A stretch of DNA of 64,000 bases from Haematococcus lacustris (lineage: Eukaryota; Chlorophyta; Chlorophyceae; Chlamydomonadales; Haematococcaceae): NCBI GenBank assembly GCA_030144725.1, contig JASKMD010000029.1:1119849-1183848 (forward strand), written 5' to 3'. The notes beneath the pieces were generated by a model. It was given only the letters and a program-made list of their open reading frames with translations. It made no database searches and had not been told where the DNA came from. This document shows, in pieces, positions 12,857 to 22,047 of the stretch (within the stretch, counting starts at the first letter, position 1; the number at the start of each line of letters is the position of its first letter). Both the position numbers and the translations under genes were made by a program.

Positions 12857-15302
12857 ATGCTGATGTCAGCGCAGCATGAGGCAGCCAGCAGGAGTGGCTG
12901 CTGCCATTGCCACTCCTGCCGCTGCTGCTCCTGTTGCTGCTGCTGCTCCTGCCGCTGCTGCCATGGCCACTCCTGCTGCTGCTGCTGCTGCTGCTGCTCT
13001 TGCCGCTGCTCTTGTTCCTGCTGCAGCTGCTGCCGCTGCTCTTGTTGCTGCCTCTGTTACTCACCAGGGATAGAGGCATTAGTGCTCCTGCAGCTTTGGA
13101 CTACATCCCCTGTGACGTTGCTGATGCCGCTGTCATAACAGCTGTTGCCGCCAGCATTGCACGCCTGGGGCCAAGGCAAGACAAGGACAACACTGGCTTA
13201 TACACTGACTGTCACCTTCAGCCTTCACCCTTGCGTGATGCTTTCAGCCAAACAGCAGCAGCAGCAGTGGCAGCAGCAGCAGCAGTGGCAGCAGCAGTGG
13301 CAGCAGGAGCAGGGTGGCAGCAGCAGCAGCAGTGGCAGCAGCAGTGGCAGCAGCAGCAGCAGTGGCAGCAGCAGCAGCAGGGTGGCAGCAGCAGTGGCAG
13401 CAGCAGTGGTAGCAGGGTGTGACACAGAGGCTGCACATTGTGCCAGGAGGAGCCGGGTTATGTTGCGATGCACCAGCTCACCAGCTCACCGGGTCTGTTA
13501 CCCCACTGGCACAGCAGTGCAGCGGAGGGCAGGGCGTGGACTGGCCCCAGCCACTGGCGTCCTGGATCCACTGCCGGCATTGCTGCAGCCCATACGGCAG
13601 CGCCTCACAGCTGGCATCTGCCGCAACAGGCAAGCCCAGCACCAAGTCCCAACACAGGTCAAGCCAGGTACGGAACAGCCAGGACACGGCCACAGGACAT
13701 GGATGATGCACCAGGGGAGAGAGAGGGAGAGAGGGAGAGAGGGAGAGAGGGAGAGAGGGAGGGGGAGGGAGAGGAGAGAGAGGGAGGGAGAGAGGGAGGG
13801 GGAGAGGGAGGGAGAGAGGGGGAGGGGCACACCTGGCACACCTGGCCTATGCTATGCTATGCTACGTAGGCAGGGTCTGATGGAGGCCCTTGGGTCACTC
13901 TTGGTCCCCGGCCCCCCCACCCAGGGATGGAGGTGACCTGCCCTGAGCTGCAGCCTAGCTGAGGTGGCCTGCTCCAGCATGACCAGTCATGGTGTGCTGG
14001 GCTGTGCTGGTGGGCTGCCCAGGTCATGGATCAACTGACTGAGACCACTCCGTTCTTGGGCTGGGCTACTGCCTGAGCAGGGCAGGCTGGCTGAGCTGGA
14101 CGGGCTAGGGGCGCTGGCTTCAGTCTCAGCGCCAGCCATGAAGCCGGCCATATACCCGCGTGCACACGTGTGTATGGCACATGTAGCTGCCCCTGCCACT
14201 GAGGCAGGCCGCTACATCCAGGCCTGCCCTGCCCCTCCTCAGCCTGACCACTGTGTGCAGCCTGGTGGGCTCAATGCTAGTATGTAGAACACTGGGCCGG
14301 GCACTGTCCTTCAGCTTCAGGTGCGGCCCCGCACCCCCGACCCAACATGACCCATGCCAACCTCTGGCTAGCCCTGGGGCACCCCTCCCTCTCGACCTCC
14401 ATCCCTTCATCCTGCCACCCCCTGCTGCGCCCCCAACAATGCCATGGGGTGAAACTCAAGCCGCGGCACTGCTCTGACCTGACTGGGTGTGATTCAAAAC
14501 CCTAATGAAGCAAACCCTGATCTGCCATGCCAGTGCTGCTTGCAATTGATCGACTTCATGCGGGGCCTGGTGCCATGAGGTGCGGGGCGGTGAGGTGAGG
14601 TGCGGTGCAGGGCCTGATGGGGTGCCATTAGGTGCCAGTCCCCCCGCCGGCCCGTGCCCAAGCCTCACCTCTCCCTGCCCAGGCCCCACCAGCCCCTGAC
14701 CACCTGTTTCACCTGGCCTCGTGCCACTGGTGTGTGGTTCTTGTAGCTAATAAGGGTGCCCCGATGAAGCTGTAGTTGTGTACATCACCATCAGGCCAAC
14801 ACCCTTGCAAGCTATTTCTTGCATGGGATGGAGTGTTGGTCCTTACCTGACTGGTACGGGCAGTCTGTAGAGAACAGGAAGGAGGTGAGCACAGAGTGCT
14901 GACTGCCGCCGCATGGGTCTGCAGGCGCATTGCAGGCAGGCACAACGTGGGCAAGCAGCACGGTGGGCACGGGCGCCTCCCAATGGCTTCCACGTTTGGC
15001 TAGCTGTATTGTTGCGGCGAGCTCAGACCTTTGTCGTAACAGTACTTTTGCAGCTGGAAGCCCTGCGATAAGTTGCCCACAGCAGCGAACTTGCGGCACA
15101 GGCACCCGTACGTCACGCCCGCCTGCCGCAACCTCCGTGCACACGAGCCGCGCAGGCTGGGCTGGGACATCTGCGCACTCAAAGACACCGTCTTGTGGGT
15201 GCCCGAGGTAGGCCAGCGAAACGACATTACGCGCCAAACGTCGCGAAATGCCTCAGCACGCACTTGCAGCAGCATCGCGAGCAGCACGGCGCGCCAGCCC
15301 AT
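4122..15302 (-). CDS. Giant membrane-anchored hydroxyproline-rich glycoprotein with Cys-rich ectodomain (about 2,946 aa)
   Basis: Seven exons join in phase: 15,302-15,029, 14,918-14,847, 14,803-14,713, 13,610-13,490, 13,164-13,065, 12,399-12,208 and 12,112-4,122. The start is an ATG (15,302) followed by a signal peptide (MGWRAVLLAMLLQVRAEA). Residues about 30-225 are Cys-rich (for example YGCLCRKF, QKYCYDK, CPPLHCC, CNAGGNSCYD) with N-glycosylation sequons. I do not recognise the fold. From about residue 225 the chain is Pro-rich, dominated by roughly 200 units of S-P-(D/S)-P-P-P-P-S-P-P-P-P. Near residue 2,865 one hydrophobic helix (VVVAVFSGVTGVLLTVALGL) is followed by a tail of about 59 residues. 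Algal SP4-type repeats are hydroxylated and arabinosylated wall polymers, so this should be a plasma-membrane protein reaching into the wall. The large last exon has no ATG at its 5' end, which supports splicing from upstream. Exons 1-5 are my reconstruction; exons 6-7 are the surest. Confidence 0.82.
4850..12050 (-). repeat. 36-bp coding minisatellite array, about 200 units, with higher-order repeats
   Basis: The 36-bp unit (+ strand GGGTCAGGGGAGGGAGGTGG, then GGGGCTGGGCGGGGGC) encodes 12 residues on the minus strand. Units vary mainly at the Asp/Ser codon (GTC versus GAT type) and at wobble positions. Higher-order copies are visible: a 6-bp insertion (7,051 and 7,813) and a TCAGAGG variant (7,141 and 7,903) are each exactly 762 bp apart. 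In the 5' coding part, a GGGCT(G/A)GG marker recurs at 11,053, 11,413 and 11,701 (360 and 288 bp, multiples of 36). The + strand is strongly G-rich, with runs suited to G-quadruplexes. Confidence 0.97.
12415..12480. repeat. CAG trinucleotide tract
   Basis: Two runs of (CAG/GCA)n separated by GGTGGCAATAG lie in the intron upstream of HRGP exon 6. The long Ser/Ala/Leu/Cys homopolymer frames around it are products of the triplet repeat. Confidence 0.9.
12765..13420. repeat. CTG/CAG and TGC-rich triplet repeats in HRGP introns
   Basis: A (CTG)n/(GAT)n tract (12,768-12,865), a degenerate (CTGCTGCCG)n tract (12,900-13,055) and a (CAGCAGTGG)n tract (13,250-13,410) flank HRGP exon 5 (13,065-13,164). 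All six frames are open for long distances here and carry no protein signal. Confidence 0.9.
13718..13830. repeat. GGGAGA purine microsatellite
   Basis: A polypurine (GGGAGA)n/(GAGGGAGG)n tract of about 110 bp sits in HRGP intron 3. Polypurine/polypyrimidine tracts can form triplex DNA; nothing else marks the site. Confidence 0.9.
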
Positions 15303-16288
15303 AAGCAGGAACGCTGGCGCCAGTGCCTGGTTCTAAAAGGGTCATGTGGCATACCGTACTATCCCTTTTGATTCCCGAGGCCTCGGAAACTATAATTGAA
15401 ATATTATTCCCGAGCCATATTTTGTATTGTTTCAAGTTCCCCGATGGCCAAAGTACGTCGAAAGTTAGTTTTGAGAACGTCTTCGTGCATAGAAATAATC
15501 AAGCCTCCCACCCCAGTTTTCTCGCATCAAAATCATATGATCGACATTGTCGACTGTCTCTCTTCTAGTGGCCTTAACAACTGACCACGTCTCATGGGGC
15601 ACTAAACCTCGCTTATAAAGTGGTGGTCCTCCTGCTGCTGCTGGCAGTGGCGGCATATCTCATGATCTGCCATGCTGCGGCCTTGGCAAGAGCAAGAACC
15701 CCGCCTTGGCTGGCTGCCCGTGTGTGAGCGGCCGCCTCCCCCCTCGACATGGTTGCCAGCCTGGTTGCCACCCTTGCCTGTCCTGTGACCCCAGCCTTTG
15801 CCCCAGCCTGGCCCACCTCCCTCGACCTTGCCCGGGGCAAAGCAGCCACCCTAGTTGCCACACCGGCCTGGCCCGCCGCACCCCAGCCTGGCATGATGCC
15901 ACCAGTTCTCATACGCCTTGCCGGTGCGTGCGAGAGCAGGAGGTGTGCTGGGCGATGCGGCAAGATTGAGGCGTGGAGAAGGCCCAAAATTAGTGGTCCT
16001 AGGTAGTCGCTTCTCAATAATTGGCGCTTGACGATCAAGAGACATTTGGAAGCGTTTTTCATCGTGCATAAGGAGCTCGCGGTGCAGATTATCAGCTGCG
16101 TCGGCGGCGCTGATACCCCGGACCACAAAGTGGTCCATTGCCGGCTCTTTCGTCAAGGTCAACTAATTGTTTGACTACTTCCCGAAAGACCCAAAAAATA
16201 CATTGTTTAATCATTCCCGGTTTCCCGAAGGACAAAAAACGATTCGGGATAGGGAATCAGAAGGGAGAGTACGGTAACTTGAAAGTAG
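15303..16288. other. Gene-free stretch, partly AT-richer than its surroundings
   Basis: Just upstream of the HRGP start, 15,345-15,600 is clearly AT-richer. It could include the HRGP promoter, but no TATA box or other element could be assigned. 15,640-15,960 contains diverged GGTTGCCA(C/G)CCTTGCC-like repeats. No protein family was recognised. Confidence 0.4.
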
Positions 16289-16488
16289 TAGATAATGGGG
16301 TCGCGGGCCGTTTTAGGTGGTTGTAAAACGCGAGGCCGAGGCACTGGCGCGTAACAGCTCGAGACCGAAGCCAGCGGCCGCGGAGCGTAGCGACGCGGCC
16401 GCTGGCTGAGGTCGAGAGCTGTTACGCGCCAGTGCCGAGGCCGAGTGTTTGCAGCCGCCTAAAACTGCCCTGGCGACCCCATTATCTA
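16289..16488. repeat. 200-bp palindrome (inverted repeat with about 94-bp arms)
   Basis: The left arm starts AGATAATGGGGTCGC at 16,289 and runs to CCAGCGGCCGCG. After a loop of about 11 bases (GAGCGTAGCGA) the right arm reads back to GCGACCCCATTATCT at 16,488. The arms are close to 90% identical, and the inner 28 bases (around GGCACTGGCGCGTAACAGCT) are nearly perfect. A 14-bp piece next to it (TAATGGAGTTTTAC, 16,492-16,505) is repeated inverted at 17,908-17,921. Confidence 0.93.
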
Positions 16489-16505
16489 GTGTAATGGAGT
16501 TTTAC

Positions 16506-17330
16506 AGCGTCGAAGCTTCATTTGGCGCGGCGGAGCCGCGTCTTCGGGATGTCACACTTTTCGTATGATTTTGAGAGTTTGGTATTGCGAACATTGCCCT
16601 ACTTGCAGACTTCAAGTATGGAAGAAGCTCTTTTCTTCGGCGTTGTGCCTTGGGACAGGCCGTCGGCCTCTAGCAGCCTCTCAGCGGGATTCCCTTCGAT
16701 GTTCACATATTCGCTTCGCGTTGTTCGCTTCTCAGCTGGTCGCTATAGGTGCGTGGGAGCATCACTGTAGCCCGCCAGCTTCATATCGCATTCCTTCAGC
16801 AGGTTGCCCTTGGCTCGGAGTGTTCCTTTCGCTTACCTCCTTTCGATTGTCGTAAAGGTGAAGATTGTAAGATTGTTGTCGCTACTCAGTACCATTGTTC
16901 TGATCATTTTCTAATTCCTTGTCGTAGGTTCTGTCTTTGCCCGCAAAGGGGTGCGCCAAGAGGCTGTTGGTATTTCGCCACCAAATGCGGTAGGTAGTCA
17001 GATTGATTCCTTGTTCGTGTCGCAGTATTGCTGCCTTATGCACTTGCTTGTCGTTGTGCGGGTTGTCTTGCGATGAGTTGCTGCTGCATGCTCGCTCCAT
17101 CGGGGCCTACAGAGCTACCGCAATGCTTCAGACATCAGCAAGGCGCTGGTTGTCTGCAGTTGAGGGCAGCCAGCCTAGATACTGTTGTGATTGGCGTATG
17201 GGCAAGCAGAGTCAGTCTAACTGATGATTGTGGATGTGGAATGAGAGGATGAGGCTTATGGCCTGGGCTAGATTGGGGGGCATTGATGGGTTGCAAGCAA
17301 GAAGTGCCCAGCCATTTCTAGAATAGGGTT
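16506..17330. other. Gene-free stretch next to the palindrome
   Basis: Mixed-composition sequence, lower in GC than the flanking genes and without triplet repeats. The longest frames (82 and 96 codons on +) resemble no family known to me. Together with the palindrome it could be an old organelle-derived or transposon-derived insert. Confidence 0.35.
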
Positions 17331-17415
17331 GCTACTGCCCCCAATGCCGCCTTCCCTCACCCTTAGTGTTGCACCCTTGCCACACCTTGTCCTGCCTTCT
17401 GTTGCCTTGTCTTAC

Positions 17416-17746
17416 CCAGGACCCACGGCGACATGGCGCCACATCTGGGACCTTGGTGGGTGATGAGGAAGGGGAGGGAGTTGATGACATTGTGCAAACG
17501 GCGGAGCAGGCCGCTGTCTGACACTGCCTCCACACCATCGTGACGCGTATATAGGGCAGCATAGTCTAATGTGTCCGTGTTGCTTGAATAGCTTAACCAC
17601 CTGTAACTTGGTCCAAATCTTGTTTGCCCTGCACTTGGTGTTGCCTTTGTTGTGGTCCCTGTGGTTGCTGAATGAGCAGGGGCCCATCTGAATGCTGCTG
17701 TTGTGAAGGAGGCGCTGGAGAGCGGGAGTGTAGTAGTGAGCATCAT
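17416..17746 (-). CDS. Possible first exon of a small organelle-targeted protein
   Basis: A minus-strand frame starts at an ATG (17,746) with a Ser/Thr/Ala/Arg-rich N-terminus resembling an organelle transit peptide. It continues with LLRRLHNVINSLPFLITHQG and meets a consensus donor (CTGG|GTAAGAC) at 17,416. Codons in the second half are GC-rich at position three, as in the confirmed genes. No following exon and no family were recognised, so this may be a chance frame. Confidence 0.3.
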
Positions 17747-17935
17747 ATCATAGTTCAGCCGAAAGGTGTAAAAGGCTGCATGTGAGCTCTATTATTAGGT
17801 GCACTTTTTATAATAGAGATGCACTTTTTGTTAATAGCAGTGCGCTTTGCCTATTAATAGCGTTTTACCCATCTGTAATACCGGTGGTTTTAAGTGTTAC
17901 AAAGCAGTAAAACTCCATTACCATGATGTATGTCT

Positions 17936-18275
17936 GTCAGGAGGCCCCAACATGGGGTTAGTAATCTTCGCGTAGATACTCACTCAATAGTGCACTGCTT
18001 TCGGTGGCGTTCATCGCACGGGCAGTTGCGCATTACTCCGCGTTTCCTGGCAAGCGGCGCGCCGATTCTAGCGTTTGAGGCCATGCCGGCGCAGGCGACT
18101 GCGGACACACCTCCGCTGCTCACTGTCGGTTGCTATAGCGGTAGGTAGCGGCATTGATGAGTGAACTGCGCCTAGCATCGAGCAACCCGCCTCTTATTGG
18201 TGCATGCTGTGTCGGAGGACCATTGTTGGGCACGTTACCTCTCGAGTCGAGACTCGACATTGCAGCATGGCGCGA
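17936..18275 (+). repeat. Dispersed repeat, copy 1
   Basis: This stretch (beginning CCAACATGGGGTTAGTAATC) is matched along its length, at roughly 75-80% identity, by 26,221-26,580 (CCAACATGGGGTTGGTAATC). Shared landmarks in order are ACTCACTCAATA, GCAAGCGGCGCG, GGCCATGCCGGCGCA, GTGAACTGCGCCT(A/G)GCATCGAG and ACTCGACATTGC. It is probably an old transposon remnant and lies about 450 bp upstream of AP2S1. Confidence 0.8.
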
Positions 18276-18728
18276 AGGGCCAATGAAATGCTACGCAGCG
18301 AAAGCCCCAGCCAGTGAGGCGGGCGGCCAAAAATGCGGCAGCTGCAAGATAAGTACCAGCCACCCCTCGCACACCTTGCTTCAATTCCATATGCTAACCT
18401 CCATCAGTGTCATCCCCAACATTTGAGGCGACCACACTGTGCAGGTAGTAGATAGGTCTTCCGGCTCTTGCATCTGCTTCTGTGGGTCAGCTCCTGAGTC
18501 TCGTTGCGCTGCATTGGCAGGTGCACGTACCTGGCCCATACCTGGCGTACCTGGCCCACCCAGCAGCACCCGTATGTGTGTTTACTGTGCATGTGAAGAC
18601 GAGCGCTGCCACTGATCATTAGGGTGCCAGTCTTCAGCCAGATGTCTAAGACATCATGTCTTGCTTAATGGTGTCACAAATTGGAAATTTGTAGGCGACC
18701 CGGCGATTGCAACTCAAAATCCGCGGTG

Positions 18729-19993
18729 ATGATTAGGTTTATCCTCCTTCAGAACCGCGCAGGAAAGACACGGCTAGCCAAGTACTACGTGCCCATTCCC
18801 GATGCGGACAAGCGCAAGTTGGAGTATGAAATCCACAGGCTCGTCGTCAACAGGGACCCAAAGCACACCAATCTTGTGGAGGTGCTTGCCCGTTGCATCA
18901 ATAAACATGGCTGACCAAGCATACCAAGCGTGTCATTTGCATGGTGTCTCTGAGCGTGCCGTGCAGTATCGCACGTACAAAGTTGTGTACAGACGCTACG
19001 CTGGGCTTTTCTTCTCCATGTGCATCGACGCCTCAGACAACGAGCTCCTGCTGCTTGAGGCCATCCACCTATTCGTAGAGATTCTAGACCATTACTTTGA
19101 GAATGTGTGCGAGCTGGATCTCGTCTTTAACTTCCACAAGGTGCTCACAGCATTGGTTTGTGCATGGACCTCAGTGCGTGCAAACCTACAAGGCCCTCGT
19201 CGCTTTCATTCTTCTAGACATTTCTGGCTATATGCTCAGCTCAGCCTTGCCTGGTGGGGGGGTGTTCTTGCGATCTGTGCAGGTGTACCTGATCCTGGAC
19301 GAGTTCATCTGTGGGGGTGAAATCCAGGAAACAGCAAAAAAGGTACATTAGCAGCCACATCTGGCAGCCATCCATGCTTGAGGTCTATTGCATTGTCTCA
19401 GACATTGTTTTTTCTGCTAAGTGTGCAGCCTGGTAGGTAAGCTTATGTTGCTTTGCAGCAGGCCAGAGGGGGGCTGGTGCCATCTTTCAATTGCGGAGTG
19501 GGTCAGCTGGACAGCGACTGTCCTAGAACATCCCCATCTCCTCATCTCCAGACTTCTCACCTTTCTGTTTGCAAGGCAGACACGGGTTAGCATGGAGCAG
19601 ACAGCTGATGAGCTACTCAGAGGGTTCCTCAGGGGTACAACACACCAGTCTGGCCCTGGGTTGGGGCGGCCCAGTTGTTGTCAGTGCAGGGCCCATGCCT
19701 CCTCCCATGTTTTTACTTATGTCACACAAGCTTATGCCATGCTTTGCCCCTGCCCAGGGCTTGATTTGTCGCTAATGTGCCTGGCCAGTCCTATGTCCCT
19801 GGTAGGGCTGCTGTAGGCCGATGTCTGACGACAGCTAGTGGCGTGGGCACTCTGGTTGCACCCAGTCACAGGTCACAGCCCGGTCATGCGGTGCGACAGG
19901 TTGCTGCGTGAACAGCGTGCTGATGCCGATGGGCAAGCCTTTGTGCAGGTGATCCTTGAACGCCTGGCTGAATTGGACAAGATCATTACGTGA
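18729..19993 (+). CDS. AP2S1: AP-2 complex sigma subunit (clathrin adaptor small chain), complete, 143 aa
   Basis: Four exons join in phase: 18,729-18,881, 18,967-19,140, 19,283-19,342 and 19,949-19,993 (stop TGA). The protein starts [20 protein letters not shown] and contains [57 protein letters not shown] and a final [10 protein letters not shown]. The length equals that of family members (142-143 aa), and the start matches the conserved family N-terminus; an in-frame AUG 48 bases upstream (18,681) is not used by homologues. The sigma2 chain belongs to the heterotetrameric AP-2 adaptor, which binds dileucine cargo signals and clathrin at the plasma membrane during endocytosis. The last exon is only 45 bases and is separated by a 606-base intron, so automatic predictors may miss it. 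Confidence 0.97.
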
Positions 19994-20640
19994 CATGAGC
20001 TTGGCTGGGGACCAGGTTGGGTTGTGGGAAGATGCAGCCCGCCCCACGTCAGTAGCTCGTGTGGGCTTTGCCAAGCTACACAAGGGCATGGCATGCTGGT
20101 GGTGGAGGGCGGTGACATGAGGCAGGGACACTTGCTGATGAGGTGGCAGCTTAGGGCTGCACGCTCATGCTTCAGCATAGCTGTTCTTGCCAGGGCCCTC
20201 CTGATGTCCACCATACCCAGCCGACATTAGTCGCAGTGCTGCAAGAGGTGACTGCAGGTGTCGACCCCACGTATTGATGCCTGACGCTTGCGTAGCCAAG
20301 GTGGCTAGGCAGCAGCCAAGACGCAACAATCGCCATCATCCATTGCCACGACACCGTGCCGGCCATGGTTATTTGATCTGGAGGCACACACACCAGATGT
20401 GGTGGAGCTAGAGTGGGCAGTACGCACGGCCTGTATTTGACTGCAACTCTTGCTCTAGTCTGGAGTAGCAAGAGGGCTGTAGGGTGCTGAAGCTGGGATA
20501 TGTCACGGTGAGCAAGGCCGGGCAGTGTGTGTGACGCCAAACAGACAAGAGCACAACAACGGCAGCTCGTGCTTTGCCGAATTGGACGCTGCCTACATGG
20601 ATTGGCCACTCCCACCGTTCCTCAGCTTCTTACATCCCCC
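19994..20640. other. Gene-free stretch downstream of AP2S1
   Basis: No coding signal was found on either strand. The segment ACTGCAACTCTTGCTCTAGT with the following AAGAGGGCTGTAGG (20,440-20,485) resembles 22,003-22,047, directly left of the DNA transposon, so both belong to an older dispersed repeat. Confidence 0.4.
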
Positions 20641-20662
20641 TTGTCCCTTACTAGGGCCTCCA

Positions 20663-20736
20663 TTTGAGCCGGACCAGTAGTGGCGACTAGCAGCCACTAT
20701 CGGGAATACTAGTAGGCAATAGTGGCTCGACTCAAA
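20663..20736. mobile_element. Short inverted-repeat element (MITE-like), copy 2
   Basis: It begins TTTGAGCCGGACC and ends with a decayed inverted copy (GGCTCGACTCAAA). The left flank (CCTTGTCCCTTACTAGGGCC) and the right flank (GGGCTGTGTG...CCCAATGCACATGG) match those of the element at 1,278-1,351, so the repeated unit is really about 190 bp. Confidence 0.55.
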
Positions 20737-20904
20737 TGGTGTTAATGGGCTGTGTGAAGACTGAAGTATACCCAATGCACATGGACATGGTGCATTATGC
20801 ACCCTGAGTGCCTACCACCTACCAGAATTGTTATGCAGGATGCACATACAAATATCCACAATAGCCAGGTCACATCAACTATCATCCACTAACCATCATC
20901 CACC

Positions 20905-21050
20905 GAGATACAACCACCAGTGGTTGTATCTCGGTAGATCATGCTTGCATGGTGGTTGTATCTCGGTAGATCATGCTTGCATGATCTACTGAGATGGATA
21001 GATCATGCTTGCATGATAGGTGGTTACCACCTATCATGCTTGCATGGCTA
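20905..21050. repeat. Cluster of nested palindromes
   Basis: GAGATACAACCAC and GTGGTTGTATCTC occur in opposite orientations within 40 bases. They are followed by three copies of TAGATCATGCTTGCATG, one completing a palindrome with GATCTA, and by GATAGGTGGT/ACCACCTATC. The block could fold into several alternative hairpins. It abuts the end of the TnpB/Fanzor-like copy at 21,095. Confidence 0.8.
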
Positions 21051-21094
21051 GTCCATGTCACGCATTCCGCACAGTCACGCTCATGGTTGCGACA

Positions 21095-21793
21095 ACATCA
21101 TTGCCTGACCCTTGAGGGCTGTGATGTAGAGTTGGCATGAATCATGCATTAATTGTAGGCTTATAACAGCTCAAGAAGGGGCACACACTACTGTGCTGTA
21201 GCGGGCTGTTGTTGCTGCTGCTGGGCCTTGGGTGGCTTGTCTCGCACCCGCTTGTAGCCCAGGCCAGGGTACTCCTTGCCCTTGGCTGGCAGCTTCCCCT
21301 GCTCTGGCCAGTAGCACAGCGCCAGTGGGCGCCACCTGCTCTCCCCAATGCGCTACATGTTCAGCGTTGCATTGCAGTCCCTGTCCAGCCACCTGCCTGG
21401 CTGTGGGGCTGGTTTGGCCTTGGCAGCCTTGGTAGGCTGGGTAGGCTCAGCTGCCTGCTCAGCCTTGGTGCGCTTGCTGCGTTTGGCTGGCGGGGGAGTG
21501 CTGGGCCCTGGCTCTGGTGTGGCCTCGTGGCTGCTGCGCGGGGCCTGTGGGGGCTTGCGGGGGGCCACTACAGGGCACCACATCAGGCCCCTCACTGGCT
21601 AGTCACGCTGCTGGCTCCAGGCTGGGCGCACCAGGCGGTGTCCCACCTGCCCTGCTAGGGGCTTCCAACCTGCACGCCTAATGGGCTGCTCATGGCCCAG
21701 CTCCTCCTCACAGGGCTGCTTGCCATTCACTGCTGAGCTGACCCTGGTGGTGCGGTGCTCAAGATGATGATCATGGGCCAGCCAGGGGGCCAC
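21095..21793 (-). mobile_element. TnpB/Fanzor-like repeat, copy A (decayed, 3' truncated)
   Basis: Read on the minus strand it encodes EHRTTRVSSAVNGKQPCEEE, then WKPLAGQV, RPAWSQQRD, a TAG, PVRGLMWCPVV, a Lys/Pro/Ala linker, RWLDRDCNATLNM, a second TAG, RIGESRWRPL, KEYPGLGYKRVRDKPPKA and poly-Gln. In copy E the first TAG position is CAG; in D and E the second is CAG. The D-R-D-x-N-A-(A/T)-L-N block with upstream paired Cys is the hallmark of the zinc-finger/RuvC-III end of TnpB and its eukaryotic Fanzor relatives (RNA-guided nucleases linked to IS605-type elements). RuvC-I and -II were not found, so no active nuclease is encoded. The conserved 3' non-coding tail stops early, at about 21,095. 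Confidence 0.75.
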
Positions 21794-22047
21794 TTTATTA
21801 CGTTCTCACAAGTGGTAGAGTTATGTCATGTGCTAGTGACCTTGCAGCTTGCGACAGCTTCTTTACAGACCCCTCCCACCCTCCAACCCGCAGGGCCTCT
21901 ACCCAGTCACCCCAGCCTCATGGCCTTACTCCCTCCCGCTGAGTTCTCGCTTAAGCTATCCACAGCAGGCATCACAGTGCTGAACATGCAGCCTGTGTTC
22001 AATTGCAACTCTTGCTTGATCATCCCTGGAATGGTAAGAGGGCTATA

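Noticed and set aside
12876..13422. Several long Ala, Leu and Ser ORFs near 12.9-13.4 kb
   Set aside because: All six frames are open across CTG/CAG triplet repeats; only the short HRGP exon at 13,065-13,164 has supported coding sense.
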